From positions 1 to 20,827 of the forward strand of contig JBDTMC010000089.1 of NCBI GenBank assembly GCA_039934475.1: DNA of 20,827 nucleotides. The letters are read 5' to 3'. The stretch comes from JBDTMC01 sp039934475. Its GTDB lineage: Bacteria; Acidobacteriota; Terriglobia; Bryobacterales; Bryobacteraceae. The notes beneath the pieces are model-generated. The model was not told the DNA's origin and did no database searches. It saw only the letters and a list, made by a program, of their open reading frames with translations. The translations under genes were made by a program, and so were the position numbers. Shown here piece after piece: positions 1 through 8,306 of the stretch; the first letter of the stretch is position 1; the number at the start of each line of letters is the position of its first letter.

Positions 1-103
1 TTTTGTCGTTGAGTCCGGTAACATTCAGCAAAACACGAATCTGCTGTCGGATGGACTCAACGTCTTTCGGCGCGCCCTGCGGATCGGTTTCTTGTGGCGG
101 CAT
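1..103 (-). CDS. Partial gene coupled to the cytosine methyltransferase (5' end only)
   Basis: An open frame starts with ATG at 103-101 and runs off the left edge with no stop, giving 34 residues that begin MPPQETDPQGAPKDVESIRQ and continue as a helical-looking stretch containing IRVLLNVTGL. Its ATG shares one base with the methyltransferase stop codon (TAATG), so translation is probably coupled to the upstream gene; no Shine-Dalgarno sequence is evident. The gene directly behind a C5 methyltransferase is often its cognate restriction enzyme or an accessory nuclease, so that is the leading guess from position alone. The visible residues carry no motif I can assign to a nuclease family, so the function is unknown. 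I am fairly sure it is coding because of the overlap and the open frame. Confidence 0.6.
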   Translation of the reverse strand, partial: MPPQETDPQGAPKDVESIRQQIRVLLNVTGLNDK

Positions 104-1320
104 TAAGCCGCTATCATAACCTGAATAGCGGCGGCGATTTTGGTCAGGAGATGTGTGCTCAACCAATTCACAACAGGAACCGCAAGCCCATCACCAAACA
201 GGTGGTACGCATCGTTATAGTTCTTTGGCAACGGGTAATCTTCCGGGACACCCATTAGCCGTGCCGCTTCCCGTGGCGACAATAATCGGGAGCGGATCTT
301 GCTCCCCTCGACGACAACAATGGTTTGACGGCTAGAACCGCCAACGGGTGTCCTAAGACAGCCCGCAATCTGATCAAACCGGATCTCGGCCCGTTGAACC
401 TTCACTCCCTTTTCGTTCGGACGAATTCTCCGATAGACAGTGCCAACAATCTCCCCTTTCAGCAGTTGAGCCTTTCTCAACTTTTCCAAATGGAGCGGCG
501 ACATCAAGCTGACAATGTGATCCGTCTGCTCCTTCGTGTGCCATTCCACGTTGGTTGGCTGGTCTTCGATCAGGCTGGCAAAGGGTGAAACGGGTTCTTT
601 CGGGATTGGGAGGTTCCACCAAATCCAACGATCCTGTAGTTGCTCCGGCAAACGCTCGAAAGCGAACCGCAGCGATTTCGTATGCCAAGGTTCCTCCGGA
701 TCGGACAACACCAATTGGGAAGGCAGAGAGACTTCTTCATGCACACCCACGATGAAAAGCCGTGGACGGGAGTGCGGCAGAAATCTTACGGCATCCATTA
801 CGAGCCCACCGACCCGATATCCCTGTTCTGCAAAAGCGCCGATGATGGTTGCGAAGTCCCAACCCTCATGCGATGTGAGCGTGCCAATCACATTTTCCAA
901 AACGATGATCTGCGGAACTCGACCAAGGTTCATCATGCTACTCATGAGCTTCCAGAATGGCTTGAAGGTGCCGCTGCGATGCCCACCAAGTCCAGCACCG
1001 TTCCCGGCAAGCGAAAGATCTTGGCATGGAAACGAACCCCAAACGAGCGTGGGCGTGCCCGGAAGATCTCTGGCCTTAAGCTTTGCTACGTCTTCCACGT
1101 GCATTTCGCCATCGCCAAAATATGCCCGATACGACGATGCCTTCTTGTCGCAAATGTCGTTTGAAAATGTGCAGCGCCAGTCAGAACCCAAGCCAAGCCG
1201 TGCCATCCCGCCACCAGCAAAGAACTCGAAAAATTGGAACTGCTTTGGTTCCATTTGGCTGAAGTTTACCGTCCTGCGTCTATTGAAGTCCACATCCCTG
1301 ATATCGGTAGTCTGCGCCAT
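103..1320 (-). CDS. DNA (cytosine-5-)-methyltransferase
   Basis: The enzyme transfers a methyl group from S-adenosylmethionine to C5 of cytosine in a specific DNA site. The family motifs occur in order: FEFFAGGG near residues 31-38 (SAM binding, motif I), GSFPCQDLSLAG with the catalytic Cys near 99 (motif IV), ENV near 142-144 (motif VI), SRPRLF near 184-189 (motif VIII), a variable target-recognition region around 200-320, then RLLSPREAARLMG and the C-terminal GDGLAVPVVNW (motifs IX-X). A GTG nine bases further upstream is possible, but ATG at 1320 is preferred because GGTGGGG lies about 8 nt before it. At about 405 residues it is a normal size for a type II enzyme. It overlaps the next gene by one base, suggesting a restriction-modification or related defence operon. 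Its sequence looks lower in GC than the rest of the window, consistent with transfer. The recognition site cannot be read from the sequence. Confidence 0.95.
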   Translation of the reverse strand: MAQTTDIRDVDFNRRRTVNFSQMEPKQFQFFEFFAGGGMARLGLGSDWRCTFSNDICDKKASSYRAYFGDGEMHVEDVAKLKARDLPGTPTLVWGSFPCQDLSLAGNGAGLGGHRSGTFKPFWKLMSSMMNLGRVPQIIVLENVIGTLTSHEGWDFATIIGAFAEQGYRVGGLVMDAVRFLPHSRPRLFIVGVHEEVSLPSQLVLSDPEEPWHTKSLRFAFERLPEQLQDRWIWWNLPIPKEPVSPFASLIEDQPTNVEWHTKEQTDHIVSLMSPLHLEKLRKAQLLKGEIVGTVYRRIRPNEKGVKVQRAEIRFDQIAGCLRTPVGGSSRQTIVVVEGSKIRSRLLSPREAARLMGVPEDYPLPKNYNDAYHLFGDGLAVPVVNWLSTHLLTKIAAAIQVMIAA

Positions 1321-1616
1321 AATCTGCACCCCACCGTGCGTTCAATCTTCTATTCTGACACTTTCTTCGGCCGCTCCATCAACGAGAGCGCCCGAAGCAA
1401 CTTGCCCATCCCTCAAGGAGTTCGATCCACAACTTCATATCCATGGCCCGTGATGATCGCGATCAGGCGTTGATTTTAAACTGCTCAGCGTGAGGCGGTA
1501 GAACACAATGTCAAATCGATGCCGCTCGTTCCGCAAATCTGGATCACCGGGACTAGGGCGCGGCGGATTGCGCAACGTCGCGGGTTATCCGATCCAAGAT
1601 TTCGTGGCTCGTGGAA
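1321..1616. other. Intergenic stretch with no intact gene
   Basis: This stretch lies between the methyltransferase start and the toxin remnant. I found no convincing intact coding frame, RNA gene or mobile-element end. On the minus strand short open pieces appear in different frames, for example one ending in GHGYEVVDRTP near 1414-1466, which would fit decayed coding sequence, possibly the lost rest of the toxin gene, but none could be assigned. The methyltransferase promoter should lie here on the minus strand; I could not pick a convincing -35/-10 pair. Confidence 0.4.
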
Positions 1617-1727
1617 TCAAACCATACCAAAGCGGACTAAGCTATAGAGCCGTTCTGGCTCAAGGACCGACCAAATAACCGCCCCTGTATCGAGCAGGAT
1701 GGGGCCGCTCGGATATTCGGGTATCAT
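1617..1727 (-). pseudogene. VapC-like PIN toxin remnant
   Basis: A 36-residue frame begins MIPEYPSGPILLDTGAVIW and continues SVLEPERLYS before losing similarity and stopping at 1617-1619. The PILLDTGAVIW...EPERL stretch resembles the N-terminal strand of PIN-domain VapC toxins (typically LLDTHALLW), including the first acidic active-site residue; the usual His after DT is Gly here. VapC toxins are about 130 residues long, and no continuation with the remaining acidic residues was found in any frame, so this is probably a dead toxin gene. Its ATG overlaps the stop of the frame-corrected antitoxin as ATGA, the usual arrangement of such pairs, which supports the identification. Confidence 0.55.
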
Positions 1728-1778
1728 CGGCCTTCAATAAACGTGGCCGCTTCTTCATCCGTCATCGCTCGGAAGGTA

Positions 1779-1961
1779 TCAGGCTGCGGGGTGGGTGCGC
1801 TGCCACGTCCGAGACCAAGCGTCCCGGCGTCCAGGAACCTTGACGCGCTCCAGTCGTACAACAGGACGGCCGTCCCGGGCGATGATCACTTCTTCGCCGC
1901 CCTCCGCGAGATCAAGAAGGCGCGCCAGATCAGACCTCGCATCTTGCAAGTTGTACAGCAT
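1779..1961 (-). CDS. Phd/YefM-type antitoxin, probably frameshifted
   Basis: The 60-residue frame MLYNLQDARSDLARLLDLAE followed by GGEEVIIARDGRPVVRLERV matches the core of the Phd/YefM antitoxin family, in which a helix (xxARSxLxxLL) precedes a GEEVxIxRxGxPVxRL strand pair used for DNA binding and autoregulation. The frame ends in an unrelated-looking tail (WSRTWQRTHPAA). If one extra base is removed near 1815-1835, the protein continues in the neighbouring frame as GTLGLGRGSAPTPQ...FRAMTDEEAATFIEGR, a typical antitoxin C-terminus, and stops at 1724-1726 overlapping the toxin ATG. The original protein was therefore probably 78 residues. The ATG lies only 14 nt after the GH57 stop codon, with a purine-rich AAGAAGAG before it. 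Without a working toxin partner it may be an orphan or a decaying gene. Confidence 0.7.
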   Translation of the reverse strand: MLYNLQDARSDLARLLDLAEGGEEVIIARDGRPVVRLERVKVPGRRDAWSRTWQRTHPAA

Positions 1962-1975
1962 GGCTCTTCTTTATG

Positions 1976-4108
1976 CTACACCGCCCACTCGCTGAGCTCG
2001 GCTGTCGCGACTTCGATGTAATCTTGCGGGGGCAACGCGTCCACCGGCAGGCCGTCGTGCCACAGGGATAGCTGAAACCGTACGGGCTGGCCAGGGATGA
2101 AGCCCAATGCGTCCAGACGGATCTTGCCCTCCAGGATGCGGAGATAAGCGAAGTGGCTGGTGTCGCCGTCGTCGCTTACCACGGCTCCATCCGCGAACCG
2201 CAGCATCACCTGTTTTTCACGGATGGGTTTTGTCGTGGTGAACACGCGAAGGCGCACCTCCATCTTCCCCACATCCTGGGAAAATGCCGGTTCAAAATCG
2301 ACGCGCACGTAGAGACCGGCGCCGTCACTGCCATAGAACAACTCACGGATCAGAAAACGCTGGCCATGCATGGCGCCCGATCGTCCGTCCACGCGATAGT
2401 TGCCAGCGCCCATCCACTCGAAGTAGGAACTGATCTCGCCATCAATTACGGGCTCCACAGCAGAAGTCGGCGCTTCGTGAAACGCCTTCACTGGAACCTT
2501 TAGAAGCGGGCGCGACAACTCTTCCGGCGGATTCAATCCAAGACAGCGATAGACGTTCGCCAAGTGGTCGCGGTACAGCTGATCGAACTCCGGGCGGTTG
2601 TCCGAGTCGTGCTCCGGGCCATACCACCAATTCCAATCGCTGCCTTCGGCGATCAGTAATTCTTCGAACGCCAGTTGCTTCCGCTCTTCGGTAAGGGCGC
2701 CGGCGTTGGGACCGCTGATCGTTTGCTCGTAGGTTTGGCGCGCGCGCAGCAGGTATTCCCACGCCTGGTTGTCTTCCTCGGCGCCCAGCCAGACGTCGAA
2801 GTTCGCGTTGATCCACGAACCGGGCATCACGTGGTCGATCACCGCCGGTTCGCGCCGCGAGAGGGCTTCGGTAACCGTGAGTGCGTTGATCTGCGGGTCG
2901 CTTTCGATCTGCCGGTACAGCTCACGAAGAAACGCGCGGCCACTCTTCTCGTAGTATTCCCAGGCGTTCTCGCCGTCTAGAATAATGGGCACCACCGGGC
3001 TCTCTCCGCGGGCCAGCATGCCGCGGCAGTTTTCGCGGACGCGGTCCAGAAAGTGACGCGCGGCGTCGGCTGGTTCCATGCGCGAGTAGACGAAGCCGAT
3101 AAGGTCGCTCAACAGGTGATCGCGGAACAGGCAGTGCATTTCGCGGCCGTTGTGCCGCCATACCCACGGACGGTAAGTCTGCTCCACTCCCGCGCTTTGT
3201 CCCAGGGTCCGCGCCAGCACTCCATTGTCGGTAGCGAACCATTTCAAGCCCAGATCGGCGGCGATGGTGAGGGCCTCATCGGACACTGAACCTTCCGATG
3301 GCCACAATCCCTCAGGAATGCGCCCGAACTTCTGCTGTATGTATTCCTGTGCCCGCTGTAATTGCAAGCGCGCGTCCTGCGGATAGCGAAATCGCGATGG
3401 AAGCGGGACGTTCGGATGCGAGACTTCGGCAATCGCGGTATCGCAGACCAGCGGCAGGATGGGGTGGTAGTAGGGCGTCATCGAAATCTCAATTTGCCCA
3501 CGGCGCGCGAACTCCTGGTAAACAGGAATCACCTTCGCGCAGATTTCGATCTGCTTGCGCCCCATCAACGCCTGGTCATCCAGAGTGTAATTCCGCTCCT
3601 TCTCTACCAAGCGGCGAACTTCTTCATCGTGTTCGAGAAACTCCTCATCGAACCACGCCAGTTGCGAGAGTACCTGCAGGTCACGCATCGATTGCGCGCC
3701 AAAGAGCCGGCGCCCGCGCTGGGGATTGCGGTCAGCGGCCAGCCACGCTTCGTACAACTCGGCATAGCGCGGGTACCGATGGATCAATCGCGACACATTA
3801 GCCTGGAAGAAATACTGAAGAATGAAATCCCGCTCTTCGTCGGTCAGGTCTTCGGCCGGTCGCAAGGCACGCTTAAAGAAGATGTCACTGGCCGTGCCTG
3901 AGGCGTATTCCTCCAGCTGCACCATCATCGACGGGACAAGGTTAAACGTCTGGTGAATTTGTGGAAAGTCTTCCAGCACCTTCACCATGCCGTAGTAGTC
4001 TTTCAGGGCGTGCATGCGCGTCCACGGCAGCCGGTACTCACCACTCACCAGGTCCTTATAGAAGGGCTGGTGCATGTGCCACACGAAGCAGACGTAGATT
4101 TCCGCCAT
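1976..4108 (-). CDS. Glycoside hydrolase family 57 protein (alpha-amylase/alpha-mannosidase-like)
   Basis: GH57 enzymes are retaining glycosidases or transglycosylases acting on alpha-glucans. The family's conserved regions are visible in order: HMHQPF at residues 11-16, GQIEISMTPYYHPILPL near 204-220, GLWPSEGSVSDEAL near 267-280 with the predicted nucleophile Glu272, KWFATDNG near 289-296 with the predicted acid/base Asp294, and LDGENAWEYY near 377-386. The motif WNWWYGPEH in the second half is typical of the large COG1449-type members. Residues about 540-710 look like a beta-rich accessory domain. There is no signal peptide, so it is probably cytoplasmic and could act on glycogen or maltodextrin; the exact substrate is not readable. 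The ATG lies 6 nt after the stop of the phosphoesterase gene, so the two are probably co-transcribed. Confidence 0.93.
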   Translation of the reverse strand: MAEIYVCFVWHMHQPFYKDLVSGEYRLPWTRMHALKDYYGMVKVLEDFPQIHQTFNLVPSMMVQLEEYASGTASDIFFKRALRPAEDLTDEERDFILQYFFQANVSRLIHRYPRYAELYEAWLAADRNPQRGRRLFGAQSMRDLQVLSQLAWFDEEFLEHDEEVRRLVEKERNYTLDDQALMGRKQIEICAKVIPVYQEFARRGQIEISMTPYYHPILPLVCDTAIAEVSHPNVPLPSRFRYPQDARLQLQRAQEYIQQKFGRIPEGLWPSEGSVSDEALTIAADLGLKWFATDNGVLARTLGQSAGVEQTYRPWVWRHNGREMHCLFRDHLLSDLIGFVYSRMEPADAARHFLDRVRENCRGMLARGESPVVPIILDGENAWEYYEKSGRAFLRELYRQIESDPQINALTVTEALSRREPAVIDHVMPGSWINANFDVWLGAEEDNQAWEYLLRARQTYEQTISGPNAGALTEERKQLAFEELLIAEGSDWNWWYGPEHDSDNRPEFDQLYRDHLANVYRCLGLNPPEELSRPLLKVPVKAFHEAPTSAVEPVIDGEISSYFEWMGAGNYRVDGRSGAMHGQRFLIRELFYGSDGAGLYVRVDFEPAFSQDVGKMEVRLRVFTTTKPIREKQVMLRFADGAVVSDDGDTSHFAYLRILEGKIRLDALGFIPGQPVRFQLSLWHDGLPVDALPPQDYIEVATAELSEWAV

Positions 4109-4114
4109 TACACT

Positions 4115-6598
4115 TTACTTGCCGAAGATGCTGCGCACGGGCGCCGGGGCGGGCGTGCCGCGCATCGCCGTCCAAATCTCCCCATTTAACTCATCGTCAT
4201 CCGCGCGGTCGGCTTCAGTGAAATCCATCTCGGTGTGGCGCATAGCGGCGCTATTCTGCGGATTGCGCGACGTAGTATCGATGCGCGGCTTCTCCGCGGT
4301 ATAGGGATCGGCGTTCGGCTGGCCGGAAAAAGCAGCCCACATCGGACGCGCGGCGGCGTCAAACTGCGTCATCGGGCGCAGACCCAGAATCAACTCCATC
4401 GTCCTCAGAACGGAGGTCGTGTTGTACATCGTGCTATCGACGACTCCGCGGCGGGTGTAAGGCGAAAGGACGAAGACCGGCGCGCGGTGCGAATCCACGT
4501 GGTCGGGTCCGTTTTGGGCATCGTCTTCGATGACAAAGATCGCCGTCTTGGCCCAGAACCGGCTGCGCGACAACGCCTCCACCACCTGGCCCAGCGCGTA
4601 GTCGTTGTCGGCCATTAAAGCACCCGGCGTGTATTTGCCTGCCGCGATGCCGGCCGTATGGTCGTTGCCGATGCGGAGCAAGGTCAACCGCGGCATTCGG
4701 CCTTCTGATTCGAACCGCTTCAGATCGTCGAGGTATACCTTCACGCGGTCCGTGTCGAAGTAGTTTAGGTCGAACGAGCGGAAGTTCATTGACGTGTAAG
4801 GCCGTAGCGAGGGATCCTTCACTTCCTTCACCTGTGGCGCTCCGGCCCCGCCCGCCGTCTCCAGGTTCGTCACCCACCAGCCGTAGTTGCGGATGGAAAG
4901 CCCGATCGCCAGCGCATTGGTCCAGAGGTAACCCGCGGGTGGATACGTGGCCGGATCGCTGCCTTCGTAGTCGTAGTGTTTGCGGCGCCCGGCATAGCTG
5001 TTCGGCCACAGCTTCTGCACGTAGTCAGTAGCAATGGCGGATGAGGACCAGTTATGACCGTCGGCGCTGACGTCGGCATTCACATAGAAGTTGTCAAAGA
5101 GGACAAACTCGCGCGCCAGCTTGTGATGGTTGGGTGAGTAGCGTTCCCCGAAGAGGGCCAGGGAAGGGTCGCTGTTGCCTTTGCCGACGTCCCCCAGTAT
5201 CTGGTCATAGGTGCGGTTTTCCTTGAGGATGTAAACGACGTGTTCGATGGGCGAGGGTTGGCCTTGCGCCGAAGGGATGGGATTTCCCGCGGGAATAGAT
5301 GCGTCATCCAACAGCCGGTCGCGATACGGCGAGTTACGCATTACGGTCTGCGTGAAGGCGTCCAATTGCGCGTCGTCGAACGGCTCCACCAGCGACAGCG
5401 TGCCGGTTTGCAGCACGCCCACGTACTGATCATTACGAACACCGAGGTGGCTACGCTCCACCGATTTCATGGGATTCGGCCCCCCAGGGTTGGGATACGA
5501 ACGTCCGCCGCGGCCATTCAGAATTGCCAGTTGGCCGCCGGGCAGCACGCGCGCCGCCGTGGGATACCACCCGCTGGGAATGAAGCCGAGGACCCGCCCG
5601 CGCGGCCCGGCGACATCCGCCACGGCGACGGCGTTTGCATCGGAACACACCACGAACAACTTACTCTCATCCTCATTCAACGCTAGTGCGGAGGGCGTCA
5701 TGCCGAAGGGCTGGCGCGGTGTCATGGCGACATTCAGAGTCTCTACCAGCGTCAGATCGCGCGCTTCGGTGAAGCCGAGAACATAGACCTTGTTGGTATT
5801 GGCAGCGCTGACAAACAGGCGTGCCATCCACGACGGGGCTTCCTGGCCGTCCTCGACGATAGTCTTGCGCCCGCGCCACACCATGTCTGTGGGATGCGGA
5901 CCGAGGCGAGCGGTGGTCAGGATCTGACCGTTACCCGTGTCGTGCTGCAGCACCGACCCATCGGCCCAACTGGAGACAAAGAACGACTTGCCGTCGGGGT
6001 GGAAGAGGATCCGATAAGGACGCCGGCCCGTCTTCCAATGCTCAATCACCATGCCTGATTGCGGATTGATGACGGCGATCTCATTGCGATAGAGCGCGGC
6101 GGCGTAGATCAGGCGCCCATCGGGCGACATAGTTACATCGCCGATGAAATCCTCCCACTTCCGGTCCGCTGGCGGGACAACGGGGAACGAACGCGCCGGC
6201 GTCAGGGTGCCGTCGGCAAAACCAAACTCATACACAGTGGCCGTGGAACCGCCGCCTACGTACAACATCGTGCCATTGGGAGAAAGCGTCATCCCCAGCC
6301 ACGCGTCGGCCACGGGTGTCGTGCTCACCTCGCTCATGGTCTTGGTTTCCAGCACGGTGATGGAAGGCGGCAGGTAACCGCCGTGCAACACCAGCAGGTA
6401 CTTGCCGTCCTTCGACGGCACAGACGTCATTGGCAAGGTGCTGAGCGGAACCTGCCGCCCGGCGGGCCGCAACATCCATCCAGTGTTCAGCAGGACACTG
6501 CCATCCTGCCGCGGGCCCACGCGCTCCGGTGGCGCAGGCTGCGACGTCAACATCCACGACATGGCGCACAAAGCGGCTACCGCAAGCGCGAGCTTCAT
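4115..6598 (-). CDS. Secreted beta-propeller/phosphoesterase fusion protein
   Basis: The N-terminus MKLALAVAALCAMSWMLTSQ is a plausible signal peptide. Residues about 50-400 form YVTN/YncE-like propeller repeats, seen as recurring strands such as MTLSPNGTMLYVGGGST, DVTMSPDGRLIYAAA and ALNEDESKLFVVCSDANAV. From about 450 a phosphoesterase domain of the phospholipase C/acid phosphatase superfamily follows: HVVYILKENRTYDQILGD near 453-470, FDNFYVNADVSADGHNW near 501-517, then the metal-site motifs IGNDHT and EDDAQNGPDHVDSHRAP further on. It is therefore likely an exported, metal-dependent phosphoesterase; its substrate is unknown. The ATG is preceded by GAGGAG 6 nt away, and the gene begins 24 nt after the nadE stop. 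Proteins of this architecture are, to my knowledge, frequent in Solibacter-like acidobacteria. Confidence 0.9.
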   Translation of the reverse strand: MKLALAVAALCAMSWMLTSQPAPPERVGPRQDGSVLLNTGWMLRPAGRQVPLSTLPMTSVPSKDGKYLLVLHGGYLPPSITVLETKTMSEVSTTPVADAWLGMTLSPNGTMLYVGGGSTATVYEFGFADGTLTPARSFPVVPPADRKWEDFIGDVTMSPDGRLIYAAALYRNEIAVINPQSGMVIEHWKTGRRPYRILFHPDGKSFFVSSWADGSVLQHDTGNGQILTTARLGPHPTDMVWRGRKTIVEDGQEAPSWMARLFVSAANTNKVYVLGFTEARDLTLVETLNVAMTPRQPFGMTPSALALNEDESKLFVVCSDANAVAVADVAGPRGRVLGFIPSGWYPTAARVLPGGQLAILNGRGGRSYPNPGGPNPMKSVERSHLGVRNDQYVGVLQTGTLSLVEPFDDAQLDAFTQTVMRNSPYRDRLLDDASIPAGNPIPSAQGQPSPIEHVVYILKENRTYDQILGDVGKGNSDPSLALFGERYSPNHHKLAREFVLFDNFYVNADVSADGHNWSSSAIATDYVQKLWPNSYAGRRKHYDYEGSDPATYPPAGYLWTNALAIGLSIRNYGWWVTNLETAGGAGAPQVKEVKDPSLRPYTSMNFRSFDLNYFDTDRVKVYLDDLKRFESEGRMPRLTLLRIGNDHTAGIAAGKYTPGALMADNDYALGQVVEALSRSRFWAKTAIFVIEDDAQNGPDHVDSHRAPVFVLSPYTRRGVVDSTMYNTTSVLRTMELILGLRPMTQFDAAARPMWAAFSGQPNADPYTAEKPRIDTTSRNPQNSAAMRHTEMDFTEADRADDDELNGEIWTAMRGTPAPAPVRSIFGK

Positions 6599-6622
6599 TC
6601 AGGCTCCTCGTTCTAATCCCAA

Positions 6623-8260
6623 TCACTCGAAGAATCGTTGTGCGATCGGCATACGGCGTCCCATGCCAAACGCTTTGGTGGTGACTTTCAACCCGGGCGC
6701 GGCCTGCTGCCGCTTATACTCATTGCGGTCAACTTTGCTCACGATGTCCCGCACCAGGGACTCCGGCAGATTCTGTTCCAGGGCGATACGCGCCGGTGGT
6801 TGATACTCTTCCACGTAGGCGCGCAGAATGCCGTCCAGCACGTCGTAAGGCGGCAGCGAATCCTGGTCTGTCTGATTCGGACGCAGCTCCGCCGAGGGAG
6901 GCTTCACGAAGACACTCTCTGGAATGGCGTTGGCATGACGACGGTTGGCCACGCGCGACAGTTCGTACACCATCGTCTTCGGCACGTCGCTGATCACGGC
7001 CAGGCCTCCGCACATGTCGCCATACAGGGTGCAATAGCCGACGGCGATCTCGCTCTTGTTGCCCGTAGTGAGAACCAGCGCGCCCCACTTATTCGAGAGG
7101 GCCATCAGCGTGACGCCGCGTAGGCGCGCCTGGACGTTCTCTTCGGTGACATCGCGCGCCGCGCCGTGGAAGATGGGATCAAGCACGCGCAGCATCTGCT
7201 CATACCCGGCCGTGATGGGCGCCACTTCAAACTGAATGTCGAGGTTCTGCGCCATGGCGCGTGCGTCGGTGATGCTGTGGTCGGAAGAAAACGGCCCGGG
7301 CATCGCCACACCCACCACGTTCTCCTTGCCCACGGCGTCTACGGCAATCATCGCTGTAAGAGAGGAATCGATGCCTCCGCTCAATCCGATCAGCACACGC
7401 TGGAAGCCGCACTTGCGCAAGTAATCGCGAGTGCCCATCACCAGCGCCTCATACACGGCTTCGGGTTCGTCCTCCAGATTGCCGCGTTGCTCGCCAACCC
7501 CGGACGTAGTGTCTACCATCACCAGCGCCTCTTCAAAGGAAGGCGCCGACGCGATGATTTCGCCGCGGGCGTTCATGGCGAAGCTGGATCCGTCGAACAC
7601 AAGCTGGTCGTTGCCACCCACCTGGTTCACATAGACTAACGGCACGGCATGACGGCGCGCCGTGGCGGCGAAGACATCGCGTCTTAATGCCCGCTTGCCC
7701 ATGTGGTACGGCGAACCATTGATACTGACGATCAACTCCGCCCCGGCGTGGGCCAAATCTTCTACCGGATCCTTCTGGTACATCCGCCGTTCCCAGAACT
7801 GCTTGTCGTTCCAGGCGTCCTCGCAAATCGTGAGCGCGGTGCGGCCCCACAACGATTGCGAATCAGCGGGCCAGAAATACCGCCCTTCGTCGAACACATC
7901 GTAGGTGGGCAGCAGCATTTTGGTTTGGCGAAAAACCGTTTCGCCGCCGCGGAGCACCGCCGCGCTGTTGGTGGCGCGCTTGCCGGTATTGGCTTCAGCG
8001 CGGCCCACGTAACCGGCAATCACAGCGAGCGGGAGGCCGGCCGTCTCCTTCGCCAGGCGCGCCAGTTCGCATTCCACGCGATCCAGGAAGCTTGGCTTCT
8101 CCACCAGGTCACGGGGCGGGTATCCAGTCACCGACAGCTCAGGGAACACCATCAACTCAGCGCCCTTCGCGGCCGCGTCACGACTGAAACGGACCATCAG
8201 ATCGACGTTCCCGGCCAAGTCGCCCACCGTCGTATTAATCTGACCCAGCGCGATTTTCAT
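6623..8260 (-). CDS. nadE: Glutamine-dependent NAD(+) synthetase
   Basis: The enzyme makes NAD+ from deamido-NAD+, ATP and glutamine, the last step of NAD synthesis. The N-terminal nitrilase-type amidase domain shows the Glu-Lys-Cys triad: FPELSVTGYPPRD with Glu41, KMLLPTYDVFDEGRYF with Lys114, and TICEDAW with Cys146. The C-terminal synthetase domain has the PP-loop LSGGIDSS at 293-300, then TTGNKSEIAVGYCTLYGD and GGLAVISDVPKTMVYEL. At 545 residues it matches the two-domain bacterial type. An upstream in-frame ATG at 8353 would add 31 residues, but the start at 8260 is chosen because GGAGG sits 6 nt before it and MKIALGQINTTVGDLAGN is the normal family N-terminus. It heads the minus-strand row with the phosphoesterase and GH57 genes and is divergent from the DinB pair. 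Confidence 0.96.
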   Translation of the reverse strand: MKIALGQINTTVGDLAGNVDLMVRFSRDAAAKGAELMVFPELSVTGYPPRDLVEKPSFLDRVECELARLAKETAGLPLAVIAGYVGRAEANTGKRATNSAAVLRGGETVFRQTKMLLPTYDVFDEGRYFWPADSQSLWGRTALTICEDAWNDKQFWERRMYQKDPVEDLAHAGAELIVSINGSPYHMGKRALRRDVFAATARRHAVPLVYVNQVGGNDQLVFDGSSFAMNARGEIIASAPSFEEALVMVDTTSGVGEQRGNLEDEPEAVYEALVMGTRDYLRKCGFQRVLIGLSGGIDSSLTAMIAVDAVGKENVVGVAMPGPFSSDHSITDARAMAQNLDIQFEVAPITAGYEQMLRVLDPIFHGAARDVTEENVQARLRGVTLMALSNKWGALVLTTGNKSEIAVGYCTLYGDMCGGLAVISDVPKTMVYELSRVANRRHANAIPESVFVKPPSAELRPNQTDQDSLPPYDVLDGILRAYVEEYQPPARIALEQNLPESLVRDIVSKVDRNEYKRQQAAPGLKVTTKAFGMGRRMPIAQRFFE

Positions 8261-8265
8261 CTGAA

Positions 8266-8270
8266 CCTCC
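8266..8270 (-). promoter_or_regulatory. Ribosome binding site of nadE
   Basis: On the minus strand GGAGG is followed by TTCAG (five bases) and then the ATG at 8260. This strong site decides the nadE start against the longer upstream frame. Confidence 0.75.
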
Positions 8271-8290
8271 ATTGTACTAAGCGGGCTTGC

Positions 8291-8296
8291 TATACT
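8291..8296 (+). promoter_or_regulatory. Possible -10 box of the DinB pair
   Basis: TATACT lies 10 nt before the ATG at 8307, inside the 46-nt gap between divergent genes. There is no clear ribosome binding site between it and the ATG, so the transcript would start within a few bases of the start codon. No well-spaced -35 is visible; TTGTAC at 8272-8277 is only 13 nt upstream. Confidence 0.4.
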
Positions 8297-8306
8297 CGCC
8301 GCTGTC

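Noticed and set aside
536..1453. A 305-codon plus-strand open frame over the methyltransferase gene
   Set aside because: It is antisense to a gene with all C5 methyltransferase motifs, and its product is Ser/Cys/Pro-rich with no recognisable domain.
1681..1705. GCCCC...GGGGC inverted repeat
   Set aside because: The stem has only five pairs with a 15-nt loop, no T-run follows, and it lies within the toxin remnant, so it is probably chance.
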